From assembly GCA_905182985.1 (NCBI GenBank), contig CAJJDN010000154.1:45205-109204 (forward strand): 64,000 nt of DNA, in the 5' to 3' direction. Positions 63,041-64,000 of the stretch are shown piece by piece. Below the pieces are notes generated by a model that had not been told where the DNA came from, ran no database searches, and worked only from the letters and a program-made list of their open reading frames with translations. Within the stretch, counting starts at the first letter, position 1, and every line of letters starts with the position of its first letter. The translations under genes were made by a program, and so were the position numbers. Source of the stretch: Paramecium sonneborni (Eukaryota > Ciliophora > Oligohymenophorea > Peniculida > Parameciidae).

Positions 63041-64000
63041 TTTCCAAATTATTAAATATTTATATTAAAATAATTTTTAATTTTATATATTTCATAATTA
63101 TCCTATTTAATTCTTATTTTATCTCAAATACCATTTTATTGAAAAAAAAACTAAAAGCCATTTCTATTCCTAAATAAATAATCATTTCCCTACTAATAAA
63201 ATCTATGAAAATTAATAAATAATTCTCTTACATATAAATTAGGTGCTCTATTAAATAACAATAATCAATTTCTATAGCTTATTTGAGTTATCATACTTAT
63301 TTAAAATAAATCATGAATATATTTATCCAAAAATGAAAATATAATTTTATGTTTTTTACAGTTTAAATAATATTATTAATATATAGATCTTGATTGCTTT
63401 TTGCTCTTACGTTTTAGCTTTAATATGCTCAATAAATAGATGCAAAGTTATTCAAAATTAATATAAAAATTTAAATAACTAAGGATATTGAGGCTTTCAA
63501 ATTATTTATGTTTATAGTCTATTTTAAACTGTTTATGATTATTTCAATTACAGTTGTAAGAGTAAGATTTTGTTTTCATTTAAATGTGAGATAAAAATTA
63601 ATTTACAAATTATCTAGTTGAAATTTTTAATTTTAGAATAAAACTCATACTTTTTAATTCGTATTTTGAACAAAAAAATGATAAATTTATGATCCATTAA
63701 AATAAAGAAATTAGTTATACCTGTCGAATAATATGATTAAAATTGTTGGGAGTTATAGAAATATTACAGTTAAATAATTTTTCCAACTTTGAATTTTTAA
63801 GTAAAAGATTTCATCAATTTATCAAATTTTATGATTAAAAATTTTTAAATTATTATCAATAACTGCGCCTATTAAATTGAAATCGTGATCTCCTAGTAAT
63901 CCCTAAATATAAAAACAACTGAATCATTCTCTATATATATTAAGAATATTGGGATCGTAAATAAATAAAATTTATTTCAACATTTTGAAAATATAAAAAT
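63041..64000. other. AT-rich region with a coding-like fragment at the right edge
   Basis: Upstream of the giant coiled-coil gene I see no complete gene. On the minus strand a short piece around 63820-63920 reads GLLGDHDFNLIGAVIDNN and ends at TGA (63824-63822); upstream it meets TGA near 63920. It may be the last exon of a gene that starts beyond the window, or a relic. The rest is AT-rich spacer that should hold the coiled-coil gene's promoter. Confidence 0.35.

Noticed and set aside
1..64000. Bacterial-style features, tRNA, rRNA, CRISPR or transposase genes
   Set aside because: I saw no cloverleaf with conserved tRNA boxes, no rRNA sequence, no spaced repeat array and no transposase-like frame. 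Small structured RNAs could still be hidden in the AT-rich spacers.

Overview
The window looks like a macronuclear chromosome segment of a ciliate, most likely a Paramecium species. The sequence is very AT-rich. Almost every convincing gene is interrupted by TAA and TAG codons but ends only at TGA, as in the ciliate code where TAA/TAG mean Gln. I placed 31 introns by protein continuity; all are tiny (20-32 nt), begin with GT (mostly GTA) and end in AG, which is the Paramecium pattern. Genes are tightly packed on both strands, sometimes 20-40 bp apart. Neither end carries a telomere repeat, so this is internal sequence. The reading frames below use the ciliate code; standard-code ORFs in this window are mostly fragments or shadows.

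Layout. 1-3.9 kb: a COMM-domain protein and a multi-pass membrane protein (minus), then a NIMA-related kinase (plus). 3.9-7.6 kb: decayed coding sequence containing an exact 1,162-bp direct duplication around a single N, which looks like two unmerged contig ends. 7.7-18.5 kb: a Cys-rich surface-antigen-like protein, a USP7-type deubiquitinase, a 1,277-residue secreted/type I membrane protein, an unknown soluble protein and a DDX6/Dhh1-type RNA helicase. 18.5-28 kb: looser packing, with two paralogous Myb/SANT proteins flanking a multi-EF-hand protein, a gene relic, and a coiled-coil protein with a C-terminal C1q-like domain. 28.9-35 kb: VPS8 (CORVET), a B-box/FN3 protein, a small uncertain ORF and a 67-residue RIIa-domain protein. 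35-37.9 kb: gene relics. 37.9-47.5 kb: a SAM plus cyclin-Y-like protein, an LRR-ankyrin protein, two tandem paralogous membrane proteins and a small ATP-dependent DNA ligase. 47.5-63 kb: a 3,054-residue VPS13 and, convergent with it, a 2,093-residue coiled-coil protein. The last kilobase holds only a coding-like fragment.

The genes do not form one pathway. They are ordinary ciliate cell biology: endosome and lipid transport (VPS8, VPS13), cilia and cytoskeleton (RIIa protein, NEK kinase, coiled coils), mRNA decay (DDX6), ubiquitin turnover (USP) and surface or secreted proteins. The most unusual items are the SAM-cyclin fusion, the short WGR-like/ligase protein in an organism group that rejoins DNA massively during macronuclear development, the lineage-type membrane proteins, and several stages of gene decay. 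I found no convincing tRNA, rRNA, CRISPR or transposon.
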